DNA from: Acorus gramineus
Lineage: Eukaryota > Streptophyta > Magnoliopsida > Acorales > Acoraceae
NCBI GenBank assembly: GCA_030737835.1
Contig: CM060853.1
Coordinates: forward strand, 14,358,000 to 14,421,999
Direction: 5' to 3'
DNA: 64,000 nucleotides
Shown here: piece after piece, positions 22,977-35,349 of the stretch
Layout: every line of letters starts with the position of its first letter
How positions within the stretch are numbered: the stretch's first letter is position 1
Notes under the pieces: model-generated
What the model saw: the letters and a program-made list of their open reading frames with translations, nothing else
Databases searched by the model: none
What the model was told of the DNA's origin: nothing
Program-made: the position numbers and the translations under genes

Positions 22977-25900
22977 CACATAGATTTTCTGTGCTTTTAA
23001 CATAAGAAATCCCAACTCTGAATCAGACGTGTCTATGTGTTTTAAGTATGATTTGTACGGTCTGTAGTTGCGTAGCCTATGGCGAGAACACGGATGATTA
23101 GGAGGGAACCGGATCATTTGTGGCATGGTATGCAAGGGTACTAGTCAAGATTTTAAAATGGTTTGAATATAATGCATAAGGAAAATGTTAGTACACTCTC
23201 AAATGCAATTTTTAGGACATTTGCATGTGTTTTTAATTTTTTAAAATAATGTATGATTTGATCAAAAGTTTATATAATTCAATTTTAAATTAATTTTTTT
23301 AATGAGGTATATAAATCACTTAAGGAGATATATACCTTGTTGGATGGTTAACGAGGTAAATGAAACTGTTTTTGGAAGAAGAAAAAAAGCATTAAAAGAC
23401 ACCCAATTTTTAATGTAATCATGATCATTATTTGTTTATCTTATTTAACACTATTATTATTTTTATTTCAATGTAATCGGAACGTGAAAACAAAAATCTC
23501 AAGATCTTAATATGATGATTATAAAATAGGAAAAATACCCAAAAAAAAGTCTTCTAAAAAAAGAAATACCCAAAACAATTTCTTTTAAGAATTCTACTAA
23601 AAAAGTCTCATTTAATAATCTCATAATCAAGAATAAATGACCTTATCTCTTCAAATTTTTAAAATGTCTCACCTTATTTAAAACTTTTTACATCATCATC
23701 TAATTGAAAATTAATATCAAAATAAGAAATAATTTTTATTTGAGAGTAATTTTATATGTTTTAAAATTTGCTAAGTATGCTTAAAAATGTTAATTAATAA
23801 TGTCAAAAATTATCATTCTTAAATTTACAAGAATATGGATTTTTTAATATTATTAAACGCATATAAGTGCTCCCAAAAGATTTTATAAAGTTTAGAAATA
23901 CCTAAAATGTAATAATAGAAATCAATATTTTAAAAAAATTGTGAAAATAAAAACAATATTTAAACCCTAATGTAGAGAAGAAAAAAAATATAATGTTGTA
24001 ATATGTAGTTGTATTGTCAGAACAACAAGAGTGGCACATTTTCTTGATTCGGTTGATGAAATATTTTAATATTAAAGTTAAAATTTTTTATTTCTTGTTT
24101 TTTCTAAAATACAATTAAGAGTCAAGATACAAAAGAGAACGAGAAAATAAATATGTGATTCTCAGTGGGACTCCAATTGAAATTAGGGGTAATTATGGAG
24201 TTTATCTTCCCCAAGGAGGTTTAAATGGAGGTGTATGGTGGGGGTTGTCCACTGAGAATTAGGGCTTTTTCTGATGGTCAAATTTGTCGTTAAACATTCG
24301 CCAAGCCATCGCTAATACCTTTAATAACTACCTATATATGTCCATTGGAAGTCGTCGCTATAGTCAATGAAAGTTACACCAACGATCTACGGCGGTCGTT
24401 AAAGATGTTGATGTTTTGTTTTTTTTGGGGACTTGCATATTTTTTAAAAATTTTCTTTCACCTGTATAATAAAAAATAAAACATATGAATATTTCTTTCA
24501 CAAATATATATGCTTCAACTACAACTTCTGAATTTACTACAAAATTTAAATTAAACATCCTCATAATTTCATATCAATTTGATATTGTAATTAGTACTTC
24601 CCACAACTCCTTCGGATTGGACATGATGAATATGGATATGCTTTCGTAGAATGCTTCTTTGTCTCGATGAATCCTTTTGTCTAATAAACCTCCACCTCCT
24701 CGTAGTTTCAACAATATATAAAAGCATTAAATAGATGAAAATATAATCAAGTTAATGGATAGTGTTTCCACCTTTAAAACATGTGAAAAACTTGATGAAT
24801 GGCATGTTTCTCCGGCCAATGAAGTAACAACCATTTTCAAACACTTATTCAAACTCAATTTTTTTTTTTTTTTTTTTAACAAGGCTCTGTTGAAATCAAC
24901 AAAGCATAAGACACTATCTCATCAGCCGACTCTGGAGAAAAACACTAGTGATACAAACTACAAATCCCGGAGGGAGATTACAAACGATGTGAGCCAGAGC
25001 GTTCTTGGGATCGGAGCTCACACACACAACATGGGCCCATGGCCCATTAGACCCAAGCCTATCACCTGGCTTGTTCTCCCACAATTGAGCGCTGATACAC
25101 GCAATCTTTTTTCCAGCATGTTTTGTAGCCCCACACGCTATGATAACGTAGTATATATTGTATTATCATAGTGTATGGGTCCTATCATAGTATATGATCC
25201 AATTGTTTTTTTCATTTTTTCACCATGAAAAAAAAATACACTAATGTATCTCAGTATATATTTTATTTCACATAACAGCATTCACTTCAAATAGTAAGTG
25301 TATGATTTAAAAAAAAAAAAAATGAGATAAACTATAATTGAGACTGCAATGATGGCTGAGTGTATCTTTTTCCCCCACAATTCAATCCCGCACCCTTTCA
25401 AGGGGTGTGGGGTGTCCAACCACTGCCCCAAAGAAGTCAGGACATGAACAAAAAATTTATAAAATTTCTCACTAGTGAAGAAAATCAATCTATTATTTAT
25501 GCAAGACATGGAGAAAAAACTCTCTACTTCAGTCCTTTCTCTTTTTATGATTTTGAAACAATTTTTATTGTCAAGAAGCATTAGCATTCCAATTCAACTC
25601 TATAAATTTTTTGTCTTGAGTCGGTTTGTTTAGCTTGGCACATTAAGAGTGTGTTTGTGTTTGTACACAATCTTGTATGAAAAATGAAGGAATTTGATGT
25701 ATTTAAGTCATAGGAAAAATGATGAAAATTTTTTTCTTCTTTTGATCAATTTTTATGTTTTTCTTGTATGTGATAGAAAGTGAAAAAAAATAAAAACTGT
25801 AGTTTGTGTATATGATGAAAAATGGCAGAACAAAATCTGTTATTTGTGTCATTATGGAGAGCGTTAGAAAATATAATTATCGCTTATTTGATCTACTAAT

Positions 25901-27167
25901 AGTTCATATGCTAATTTAATTATGACATATATAAAATTATATAAAAGCGTTATGTAAATCATATATCTAGAAAAGTCAGGTGACAATATCATTTTCTCAA
26001 AACAAAAAAGTATAAATAAAACCTATAGTATATAATATCATATCGAAGAAACTCTAAACATTAGGGCAGAGAGAGTGTAGAATAAAAAACTACGAGAATA
26101 AATTATGTGAAGAGTTCTTGTGTATGATTCAATTGCAAAAGAATGATTTTTGGATTGGGAAGGAATGGTGAAATTCCATCATTTTTCCACACTTTCCTTC
26201 CCATTGAGTGAGGAAATTTTTTTCACTTTTCTTAATAAAACTAAAAAAAAAGGATTTTTTTTCCATATTTAAACAAACATCTTGCTCTTAATTGATCAAA
26301 TGAAAAAAAATTCACTTTTCCTCTATCGCTTTCCGTGTGGCACACACGCCTAAAAACATTGGACAACCCATATTAAAAGCTTTAGCACAAATTTTGAGTG
26401 GGGACAATTTAAGCTTTAAGTGGTTTCGTCCCACGATAGAGGATGAAGTAGTGATGATAAATGTTAATTTCAAGAAGAGTTTATTACATTTTTTTTAATC
26501 ATAATTCCATTTTCATTTATCTCAATAGTATTGTGCACTCACGTTAACAAGATATATACATCTATATATATTTATAAATAGATCTATACAATTTATTAAA
26601 AAACATATTTTATTTAAAAAAAATTAAAACATTCGAGGATTCAAAAGACATTTCCCTGTCAATTCTTTAAAGACAGAGGCGAGGTGGCTACTTGTCCGGG
26701 TGCTTCCGGAACCATCCGCATGCGGGCTCGAGTTTTGTGAAGCATCGATACAAACTGAACGTACGTCGTCGTCTCAAGCATGCTTGAGGGTCCGGACAAA
26801 AGGGGCTCTCTGATCTGCTTTAAGCCACAAATGTCATTCTGCATGGGCCCTATATATGTGTCACGACAAAACGAAGGTAGCACGTCGAATACATTCGAGG
26901 CCTGTCATATATATCTCTTTGTTTTCTCGGGGGGCAGGAGGGGAACTGTTACACTCAGTCTATTCTATATTTTTTTCATCATGTTAGTCACCTAAGTTTA
27001 CTGTAACGTAATATGTATTTTATTTTAAAAAAATTGTACATTTTATAAATGTGATACAATAATATATATTTCGTTAGTAATTTGAGATATTGTTGTTAAA
27101 AAAAAGGAGATAGTGAAAATTATATTGGAGATTGAAAATAAGATTGAGTCTAACATTTTTTATTTAG
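22977..27167. other. AT-rich intergenic DNA, no gene recognised
   Basis: More than 4 kb without a supportable gene. Long A/T homopolymers occur at 24861-24878 and 25309-25322. The segment 24890-25140 is less AT-rich and may be a repeat fragment. 26640-26990 is GC-richer, with open frames on both strands (26659-26883 minus, 26780-26995 plus) but no recognised domain. Confidence 0.5.
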
Positions 27168-27486
27168 ATTTTTTATTTTTAAGTCCTTATAAATTATAGG
27201 ATTTATTGATCGATCCATCACTTCTTCATATTTTGGTTTTAACCCCCAAATTTAAAGGATATGTTCTTTTTTAGTCTCTGGGAGGACCTATCCCTAAATT
27301 ATTTTGTTTTATTTTTAGTCTTTGGGAGGAACGACCTATCCTTAAATTATTTTGTTTTCTTTTTAGTCCTTGGGAGAGACTAAAAATGAACATATCCTTT
27401 AAATCTGAGGAGTAAAATCAAAATATGAAGAAGTGAGAAATCGATCACTAAATCATATAGTTTACGGGGACTTAAAAATAAAAAAC
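27168..27486. mobile_element. MITE with long inverted arms
   Basis: About 115 nt at the left (TTTTTTATTTTTAAGTCC... to TTTTTTAGTCTCTGGGAG) is repeated inverted at the right (ending in GGACTTAAAAATAAAAAA). Both arms share CACTTCTTCATATTTTG and TTTAAAGGATATGTTC. The centre holds a tandem duplication of TTTTTAGTCTTTGGGAGGA followed by CCTATCC(C/T)TAAATTAT. Confidence 0.75.
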
Positions 27487-28305
27487 CCTTTTTATTTTTA
27501 AAAGACCATTATTATACTATTTTTTTACAATTTCAAATGCAATGTCTTTTACATCATTAATTCTTCTCACTCACTGTAACAAATTATATATTTTATTTAA
27601 CAATTTTCACATATTATTGATATTTACAATTTAAAAAAAATAAAAATATAGAAGGATTATGTTTGAGAGGATTGGGTGTATTATTTTTCTTTTTGGAAAG
27701 GGCCTTTTTACATTCAATTGTGTTTTAAAATTTAAAATACAGTCTCATATATCATTAGAAATCTATTAAAGCATATACATCGTTCATTCGACCAGTTATA
27801 TACCTCATTAATTTTTTTTCTATATTTTACTAAACTAAAAATGAAATGTATTATTTATCAAAACATATATCGCGTTAGATGATATTTAATATTTTTAAAA
27901 AATAAAAATTATATGACATCTCTATGTTTGGAATGATAAAATATACCAAGTCTACCATTTTACTTTTGGAAATGTCCTGTTAGCCAAATCTAAGAGTCTG
28001 GATCCAACAAGTCTAATATCATTAATATCGAACTACACAGTCTATGAATCGAACTATACAGTTTATAAATTGAATAGAAAATGACACTCTACTTAACAAT
28101 TGACTCAATTGACTGTACAGTTGGACTCATAATTCATAAGTTGTATAGTTTGATTGATAAGTTATGTAATTTAACTAGATCTAGGAGACTCTAAACCTAA
28201 TAACTCCAACCTCCCAAAAAAACAAAAAAAAATTGTTTGCATGCGTCTTGTTTTCTCGGCGTCAGTTTTTTTTTTATTTCCTACCTGGCTTGTGAGGAGG
28301 GGGAT
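27487..28305. other. Intergenic, AT-rich
   Basis: No gene. Some short words recur (for example ACTATACAGT near 28030-28060), but no clear repeat unit could be defined. Confidence 0.4.
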
Positions 28306-28309
28306 GTTT

Positions 28310-28740
28310 AGGCTCGGCTCATTTAGTATCAAGCTAAACTCAGGCTCGACTCGGCTCAAGATTGAGTATAATTTCGTGTTCAAGCTCGGCTCGTTCGGCT
28401 CGTGAAAAATTCAGTTAAAGCTTGACTTGGCTGGTTTGTTAAATGAGCTAAGCTGAAGCTCGAACCAAGGCTCGGTTCAGACTCGTTTAGTTAAAAAAAA
28501 ATTTATGTAGTATTTGAGAAGTCATTTTTCATAAATCACATCTTACACATATAAAAATGACATAAACTCAGGCTCGGACTTAACTCGGGTTTTTTGTTTC
28601 TCCCTTTTTATGTTAAGTAACGAGCTCTTATAGACTCGGACTAAGCTGGACTCAACTCGTTTATAAACTAAACTTTAAAAAATGTTTAAATTCAACTTAT
28701 TTGTAAAATCAAGCAAACCCAACTCGTTTACCACCCCTAG
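28310..28740. mobile_element. Non-autonomous hAT-like repeat (GGCTCG-rich)
   Basis: The right end, read inverted, is CTAGGGGTGGTAAACGAGTT, a common terminal sequence of non-autonomous plant hAT elements. The left part has many GCTCGGCTCG/GACTCGG words and the right part the complementary class. There is no coding capacity. It ends about 375 nt upstream of the vicilin start codon. Confidence 0.55.
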
Positions 28741-28750
28741 TTTTGCCTTG

Positions 28751-29066
28751 AGTAAACACGTGTAGTTATGCATGGAAAAAAAAAAAAAAGGGGGTTCAAA
28801 CTTATCCCAACCTTTCTAAATGACCGAAGTGTCATTACAAGTCTGAGCCCCATCCATCCGTTAAGCCTCCATCGAACGGTTCAAACAAGTATAAAAAGAA
28901 AAGGCACTTTTACACTTGTACCCTCCACCAACACACCTTCACTTCCTTGTCCGCTAGCGTTCAATCTGCATGACCAGACGCGGCGACGCGTCCGCGTTTC
29001 GCGACAGATGTCTTCGTGCATGGAAAACCAACAGATAATAGCCCTTTCACTTCCTTGCCTATAAAT
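28751..29066 (+). promoter_or_regulatory. Seed-type promoter of the vicilin gene
   Basis: The TATA box (TATAAAT, 29060-29066) lies about 50 nt before the start codon. Upstream are three RY-type TGCATG cores (28769-28774, 28967-28972, 29017-29022), the first in TTATGCATGG next to an ACACGTGT G-box/ABRE (about 28756-28763), and a TGAGTAA GCN4-like word. RY plus ABRE/G-box is the known B3 (ABI3/FUS3) plus bZIP code of seed storage genes. The match fits strong seed-specific expression, which is inferred rather than shown. Confidence 0.7.
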
Positions 29067-29114
29067 CACGAACTGATCACCTTGTCTCTTCACCTCACCA
29101 ACCAAAACAAAACC

Positions 29115-32100
29115 ATGGGAACCAAGGCAGCAAAGCCTCTCCTGATCCTTCTAGTCCTCGCCCTAGCTTCCTTAGCCTTCTGTTACCAAGGAGAAGACCC
29201 CCAACGCCAGCTACAGCAGTGCGAGCAACAGTGCCGGCAAAGCGAGCGCGGACAGCGTGAGCAGAGCCGGTGCCTGCGTGAGTGCCGGGAGCAGTACGAG
29301 CAGCAGCAGCAACAGGAGGAAGAGAGGGAGCAGCGGCCACACGGTGGCGAGAGGGACAAGACTTGGGACCCGCGCGAGGAGTTCCAGGAGTGCCAGCAAC
29401 AATGCCAACAACAGCACAGGCACGACCAGCGTCAGAAAGGCGAGTGCCAGCGGAGATGCGAGGAGCGATACAGGGAGCAGCGACGCGGAAGCCGAGGCGG
29501 CGAGAGGGTCGACGACGACAATGAAACTCGGGATCCGCGCGAGGAGTTCCAGCAGTGCCAACAACAATGCCAACAACAGCACAGGTGAGAAAAGAATTTG
29601 AGGAAGAAAAAACAGTTTTGAGATGCGAATAAACCCTTTATGTAGAGGTTGTGTTCGTGTTAAATAAAAATTTCTATTACTTTTTTTTTCCTTCTAGAGG
29701 TAAGAATTGAATAAACAATGATATAGAGTTTTAATTTAGGACGCATATGTGTGTGTGGATCATATTATCTTTTGTCTTTTTAAGATACTAAGATTAGCTA
29801 ATGTATAAAATGAAAAAAAAAAAAAAAAAATTCACTAAGACCCATATACACATTACAATTTATTCAACAACAGGCACGACCAACGACAGATGGGCGAGTG
29901 CCAGAGGAGGTGTGAGGAGCGGTATCATGAGCAACAACAGCGAGAACGACAGGAGAAGAGGGGCGGGGAACGCGGCAGAGGCGAGAGGAATAGTGAGGAG
30001 ACTGAGGACCCGCGCGAGGAGTTCCAGCAGTGCCAACAACAATGCCAACACCAGCACAGGTGAAAAAAGAATTTATTTAGGGAAGAAGTGAAGAACTCCG
30101 AAAATCTACATACCGCAATTTTGAAGTTGAATCTGATCAGACTATTTTTAAATGATAGAGCTTGAACGGTTACCTTTCCAACCTTTCTGCCCCTAATAAC
30201 GCACTAGAATACATCTTATGCGCCCATATCATGCATGCATGCCCATATATAAAATGAATTTTTATTTTTCACTTCTAATATGGACTATTTTCAAGACCCT
30301 AGACATATTACAAATCTATTCAACAACAGGCACGACCAGCGACAAATGGGTGAGTGTCAGAGGCGGTGTGAGGAGCGGTACCGTGAGCAACAACGGAGAG
30401 AACAACATGAGGAGAGGCGCGGCGAACGCGGCAGAGGCGAGAGAGATAGTGAGGAGACTGAGGACCCGCGCGAGGAGTTCCAGCAGTGCCAGCAACAGTG
30501 CCAACAACAGCACCAGCACGACCAACGTCGGATGGGCGAGTGCCAAAGGAGGTGCAAGGAGCGGTACCAGAAACAACAAGAACAAGAAGAAAGGGAGACG
30601 CGCCGACGTGAAGGCAGAGAGAGGGACGACGACAGTGAGGACACTCGGGACCCGCGCGAGGAGTACCTGCAGTGCCAGCAGCAATGCCAACAACAGCACG
30701 GCCGCGACCGACGTAGGTTGAGCGAGTGCCAGCGGAGATGCGAGGAGCGTTACAGGGGGGAGCATCAGCAGGGGAACCGGAGAGGAGAAGAGGAGCAAGA
30801 AGAGCGAGAAGAACAAGAGGGAAGGGAAGGAGAGGGAGAGAGGGACAACCCATTCTTCTACGGTCGTGAGAGCTTCGTGCACCGCATCCGGACCCAGCAT
30901 GGCAGCGTGAGAGTCCTTCAGAGGTTCTCTAAGCGATCTGAGCTCCTCCGCGGGATCGATAATTACCGCCTCGCAATCCTCAAAGCCAACCCCAACACGT
31001 TCATAATACCCAATCACTGGGACGCCGAGGCTGTGTTCTTTGTTGTCCAAGGTATTTCTTCTTGTTTTTCTTGTTTTTTTTCAGAGGTAGCTCTTTTGAT
31101 TTCTAATCTATGCAGGGAGAGGAACTATTACTATGCTGCGAGAGGAGAATAGAGAGTCCCACAACCTCCGTGTTGGAGACATCATGCATGTTCCGGCTGG
31201 TACGACCACTTACTTGATCAACAACGACAACAACCAGAAACTTTACATTGCCAAGATCCTCCAACCCATTTCGACTCCTGGCCAATTTGAGGTAAAAGAC
31301 GACATTTATTTATTTAATTTTTATGCTTACTGTGATCCTTTGAAGTAACTTATGTAACCTATGATTGTACAAAGACATTCTTCGGCGTTGGAGGTGAAAA
31401 TCCCGAATCTTTTTACAAGAGCTTCAGCACAGAAGTACTAGAGGCTGCCTTCAATGTATGTATATATATAGTCTCTTCCTATGTGTGTGATATTTTGTTA
31501 ATATATATTGTGGAACTTAATGGAGGTGGTATTTGTGAAACGTCAGACTCGGAGGGACAAGTTGGATAGGCTATTCGGGCAACAAAGAAAGGGTGCCATC
31601 ATAAGAGCATCAGAGGAACAGATCAGGTCGATGAGCCACTCAACAGGCGGACGTGGCTGGCCGTTCCATGGGGAGTCGTCAAAGGGACCATACAACCTGT
31701 TTGACAAGCGCCCCTCGCAGTCGAACGAGCACGGTCAGCTCTTCGAGGCCTGCTCTGAGGACTACCAGCAGCTCCGAGACCTCAATATGGACGTGTCCTT
31801 CATCAACATCAGCAGTGTAATATATCTTGCACATCCACACCAAATGAATTCTTGAACATTATTAGATGCTCTGTGTGACTGTCATAGAAGATTCTGTTGT
31901 CTAATCAGATCATGTCATGTAAATAGAACAATTTTTTTTTTTTTCAGTTACTTGATGTTTTGTCATTCATGGGTGCCACAGGGATCCATGCTTGCACTCA
32001 ATTACAACTCCCAAGCGACGAAGATGGCGATGGTGGTGGGCGGGAACGGGCACATTGAGATGGTCTGCCCACATGTCTCGGGTGATGGTGGAAGGTCACA

Positions 32101-32572
32101 GCAGAGTCAGAGGGAGAAGGAGCAAGAACAACAACATGAAGAACAAGAGCAAAAACAACAGGAAGAAGAAGAAGAAGAAGAAGAAGAACAGGAAGGGAGG
32201 AAAGCTCAGCGAGGACAAAGAAGCGTGCACTATCAGAGAGTCTCTGCTCGTCTCTCCCCAGGCACTGCCTTCGTTGTCCCCGCAGGTCACCCGATCGCTA
32301 TCGTGTCGAGCGGCAATGAGAACCTGAGGATCGTGAGCTTCGGCGCCAATGCTAACAACAACAAGAGGTTCTTCCTCGCCGGGAGGAACAGCATATGGAA
32401 CCAGATGGAGAGAGAGGCGAAGGAGCTCTCGTTTGGGATGGCGTCGAGGGAGGTGGAAGAGATCATCGGTGCGCAGAGGGGGACCGGGTTCGTGCAGGGT
32501 CCGAAGGAGCGCCAGCGAAGGGAGAAAGGCCAGAAGGCTTTGGAGTCTATCCTGGATTTTGTTGGACTTTGA
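29115..32572 (+). CDS. Vicilin (7S globulin) with six N-terminal Cys hairpins
   Basis: Seven exons: 29115-29584, 29874-30059, 30330-31051, 31116-31291, 31375-31455, 31547-31816, 31982-32572. Phases agree throughout and give 831 aa. ATG 29115 is chosen over an in-frame one at 29016 because it follows the TATA box and opens a signal peptide (residues 1 to about 23). Residues 35-390 are six helical hairpins with CxxxC...CxxxC, such as CQQQC and CQRRCEERY. This is the type processed to antimicrobial peptides in macadamia MiAMP2. Two cupin domains follow (about 391-525 and 632-815), with a Glu/Gln-rich insert in the second. It is a vacuolar seed storage protein. Exon 2 and its introns repeat parts of exons 1 and 3. 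The neighbouring gene at 34.1 kb is a truncated paralogue. Confidence 0.92.
29585..30329 (+). repeat. Intron-containing duplication in the vicilin hairpin region
   Basis: Introns 1 (29585-29873) and 2 (30060-30329) split hairpins 3 and 4 at the same place, between CAGCACAG and GCACGACC. Both start with similar bases (GTGAGAAAAGAATTT and GTGAAAAAAGAATTT) and end alike (TATTCAACAACAG). The intron and adjoining hairpin exon therefore appear to have been duplicated as one unit. Confidence 0.8.
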
Positions 32573-32691
32573 GAGAGGGAGAGAGAGAGAGCGGGGTTTT
32601 GGTGTGTGTCAAGTGTGTTGTGTAGGAAAGTGAGGAAGAGAGAGAGAGAGGGATGTAGATAGGAAGAATAAGAGCAAGCTTGGCTACTTAC

Positions 32692-32697
32692 AATAAA
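32692..32697 (+). terminator. Polyadenylation signal of the vicilin gene
   Basis: AATAAA, 120 nt after the stop codon, followed by a T/G-rich stretch. Confidence 0.65.
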
Positions 32698-32699
32698 AC

Positions 32700-33665
32700 G
32701 TTGTTGCCCCCTTTTGTGTGTATAACTGTGTTTCTGTTTTGTTCCAGTATCTGTGGTTGTGTCTTTTGATATTTTTAGAATTTCTGGTCACATGTCAAAT
32801 GATGGGATCTACGTTAATTTTTGGGGATGAATGATTTTGTCACGTTAGCCTTCTCTTTTGAGAGGACTGAATCCGAGTGGGACAACGAGCAATGACCCAT
32901 TCATCTGCTAAATCTGTGCAACAGTGGTCACTAATTTGATTTTTTTTAAAAAAATAGTCTGCATCTGTGCATGTGTTGGACGCTGACATATTCACACATA
33001 TATGTTTAGATGTCCGGATTATGATATATTGTATGAGTAGTTTAAATAATTTTTTACTTAGAAATTTTTTTAGCATTCGTCTCGTTTATGATTTCTATTT
33101 TTATCCTTCATTCACACATAATTTTACCATTTATATCTATAAATATAGACTTTAGATACTCTGAATATCTTCTTGACCTTTACTGAATTCACCCATTGTC
33201 TTCTGTTTTTTCATCAATTCTAAAAAGAAAGAGATGTTTCTCCCATGTCTTCAATGACCGAAAAAGAAATATAGAAATATTTTTTTATGAAGAATTTATT
33301 TTTATATAATTTTGTAGAATCAAATAAGAAGTTTATTTTGCAATACGGAATGAAATGAACAACATACAACGTGAAACATGTAATTAAATTATTCCCCTCT
33401 CAACACCTTCGTCTAGGTTTTCTGTTGAAAGCTATATACATATATAACATGAGCATGCTTTGAATTGAGTTTACATATTCCAAGCTTTCGATTTAACCTA
33501 ATGTGGGCACATTGATAGTGAGGGGTATGATTTTTATTATTTTATCTAGATATTAATAGGGTGATTTTCTTAAAATTAATAGTGGTAAGTTATCAAATCT
33601 CGTACATCTGTTCCGGACGAGGTCTATATGAGATCCCAACCACAAGATGGTGATATATACATCAT
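32700..33665. other. Intergenic between the two vicilin genes
   Basis: AT-rich DNA. No gene or clear repeat. Confidence 0.5.
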
Positions 33666-33667
33666 CT

Positions 33668-33808
33668 AGTATCAAAGTTCAAACATCTATTTCGGGCGTA
33701 AGAAATTTTTTATTATGATACAAAAGACATAAGAAAAATATTAGTATCAAAGTTCAAACATCTGTTTCGGGCTTATTCTGATACAAAAGACATAAGCAAA
33801 ATTTGACC
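33668..33808. repeat. Tandem duplication, 75-nt period
   Basis: AGTATCAAAGTTCAAACATC begins at 33668 and again at 33743. Both copies run to GATACAAAAGACATAAG. Confidence 0.85.
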
Positions 33809-34147
33809 TTCAAAGACACCTTTGGGCTTCCAAATTTTATTATGATGTCAAGAGGAGAAATATGTGAATTCGGAAGACTTTGTTATAAAAATATTCGAGT
33901 TGATGATACTGGACAAATACTCTGGAATACGATCACGTATAGTCTCACCCACCAAAACCAAAACCTTTTTTGGTCTACTATTCTTAGGCTCCCCGTACCA
34001 CGTGTGCGCGCATAAACCACATATAACACACGTCGCCCTGCATCCAATAGAGCCTTCACGAGGATATTTTCCACCACCTTTTATTCCTCGATCCATTACA
34101 ACCCTCCAGTCCCTGGCTTTTACCCTTCAGTCTTCACTGCTTTCGAA

Positions 34148-35223
34148 ATGGCGACCAAACCACAGAGTGTCCTCAATCTATCCTTCCTGCTCTTACTCAT
34201 CATCCTCTCCGTCTCTTCAGCTCTCTCTTATTATGAAGAAAAAGAACAAAATCATCATCAAGAGAGAGACAACCCTTATTTCTATAGCAGAGAGAGATTC
34301 AGGTACACGACAAGGACCCAACATGGCAATATGAAGGTCCTTAAAAGGTTCTCGAAGCGCTCGGAGCTCCTTCGCGGGATCGACAACTACCGTCTAGCGG
34401 TCCTTGAAGCCAACCCCAACGCGTTCGTCATGCCGAGCCACTGGGATGCTGATTTCGTTCTCTTCGTCATCAGAGGTATGAATATAGGATGCCAAATTGC
34501 CAATACACTCGATTTATTTTAAAACCCCACGTGCAACCTTATTCTCTCCTAGTGCATTATATACCCCCATTGTCCTAGTGCATTATTATATACTCTATTG
34601 AATAATGTTAGGGATAATCTCATATATAATTTTGACACATATCTTGATTTTATTAAAAGTAGTAAATCTTATATATATAATGAGATATATACTTTGATGA
34701 AAATAATTATAGTATATGTCAATTTTTTTAGTAAATTATAGTAATTTTTTATTAAAAAAAAAAAGAGTTGAAATAAAACATAGCCGAATGAGGGATGAGA
34801 GAGTAATAGAAGAAGCAACAACTAAGGCAAAATAAGAAAACACACGTAGTAAGAAACAGATAGAAAATATTTTTACCCAAATCTCTTATCTAGATATAAG
34901 CTTTATTCCTCATGATGCTAGTATCTACTTGATTAAGTGAGTATATATGTTAGTAAAAATCAAAAAAAAAATTGAGGGGTTGCACATGTACATGTGACTA
35001 GAATTGCATGTATATATAGGGGCTAATTGATGTTATTATTCTTTGAGGGAGGGGAACGATGACCATATTGCACGAGGAGGCTCGGGAGGCTCACAATATC
35101 CGTCGAGGAGACATCGTCTCTGTTCCATCAGGGGTGATTGTGCACTTGACGAATACGGACAACCATGAGAAGCTCTACATAGCCACCATCATCCGACAAA
35201 TCTCAACTCCCGGAAGTTACAAG
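34148..35223 (+). pseudogene. Second vicilin gene, 5' two exons only
   Basis: Exon 1 (34148-34475) encodes a signal peptide and then the first cupin start (RDNPYFYSRERF, RFSKRSELLRGIDNYRLA). Exon 2 (35048-35223, 176 nt) encodes RGTMTILHEEAREAHNI to STPGSYK. It has exactly the length and phase of exon 4 of the neighbouring gene. There is no cysteine-hairpin region; only EEKEQNHHQERD links signal peptide and cupin. After the GTATAG donor at 35224 comes a LINE fragment, and none of the exons for the remainder of the cupin domains is found before 41.9 kb. The coding part present is undamaged, so loss of the 3' half is the main lesion. A CACGTG at 33999-34004 suggests a former seed promoter. Confidence 0.85.
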
Positions 35224-35349
35224 GTATAGCTAGCTGGATGTACATTTTACTGTTATACTTAGGGCCCATATGAAACGGAGTTAAAAAAAAAAGTAAAATG
35301 TAAACTTAAATCCAAACACGTTTTTCGTGTTTACGTCAACATTGCTTCA

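Noticed and set aside
24755..25171. 138-aa plus-strand frame
   Set aside because: Includes a poly-Phe run from a T homopolymer and no recognisable domain; likely chance or repeat-derived.
26659..26995. Frames on both strands in a GC-richer patch
   Set aside because: No domain, no splice-supported extension and no promoter logic; left as intergenic.
30316..31050. Long minus-strand leucine/alanine/serine-rich frames (also 29211-29582, 30320-30853)
   Set aside because: They are antisense shadows of the Gln/Arg/Glu-rich vicilin hairpin repeats; the plus strand has the signal peptide, splice sites and cupin homology.
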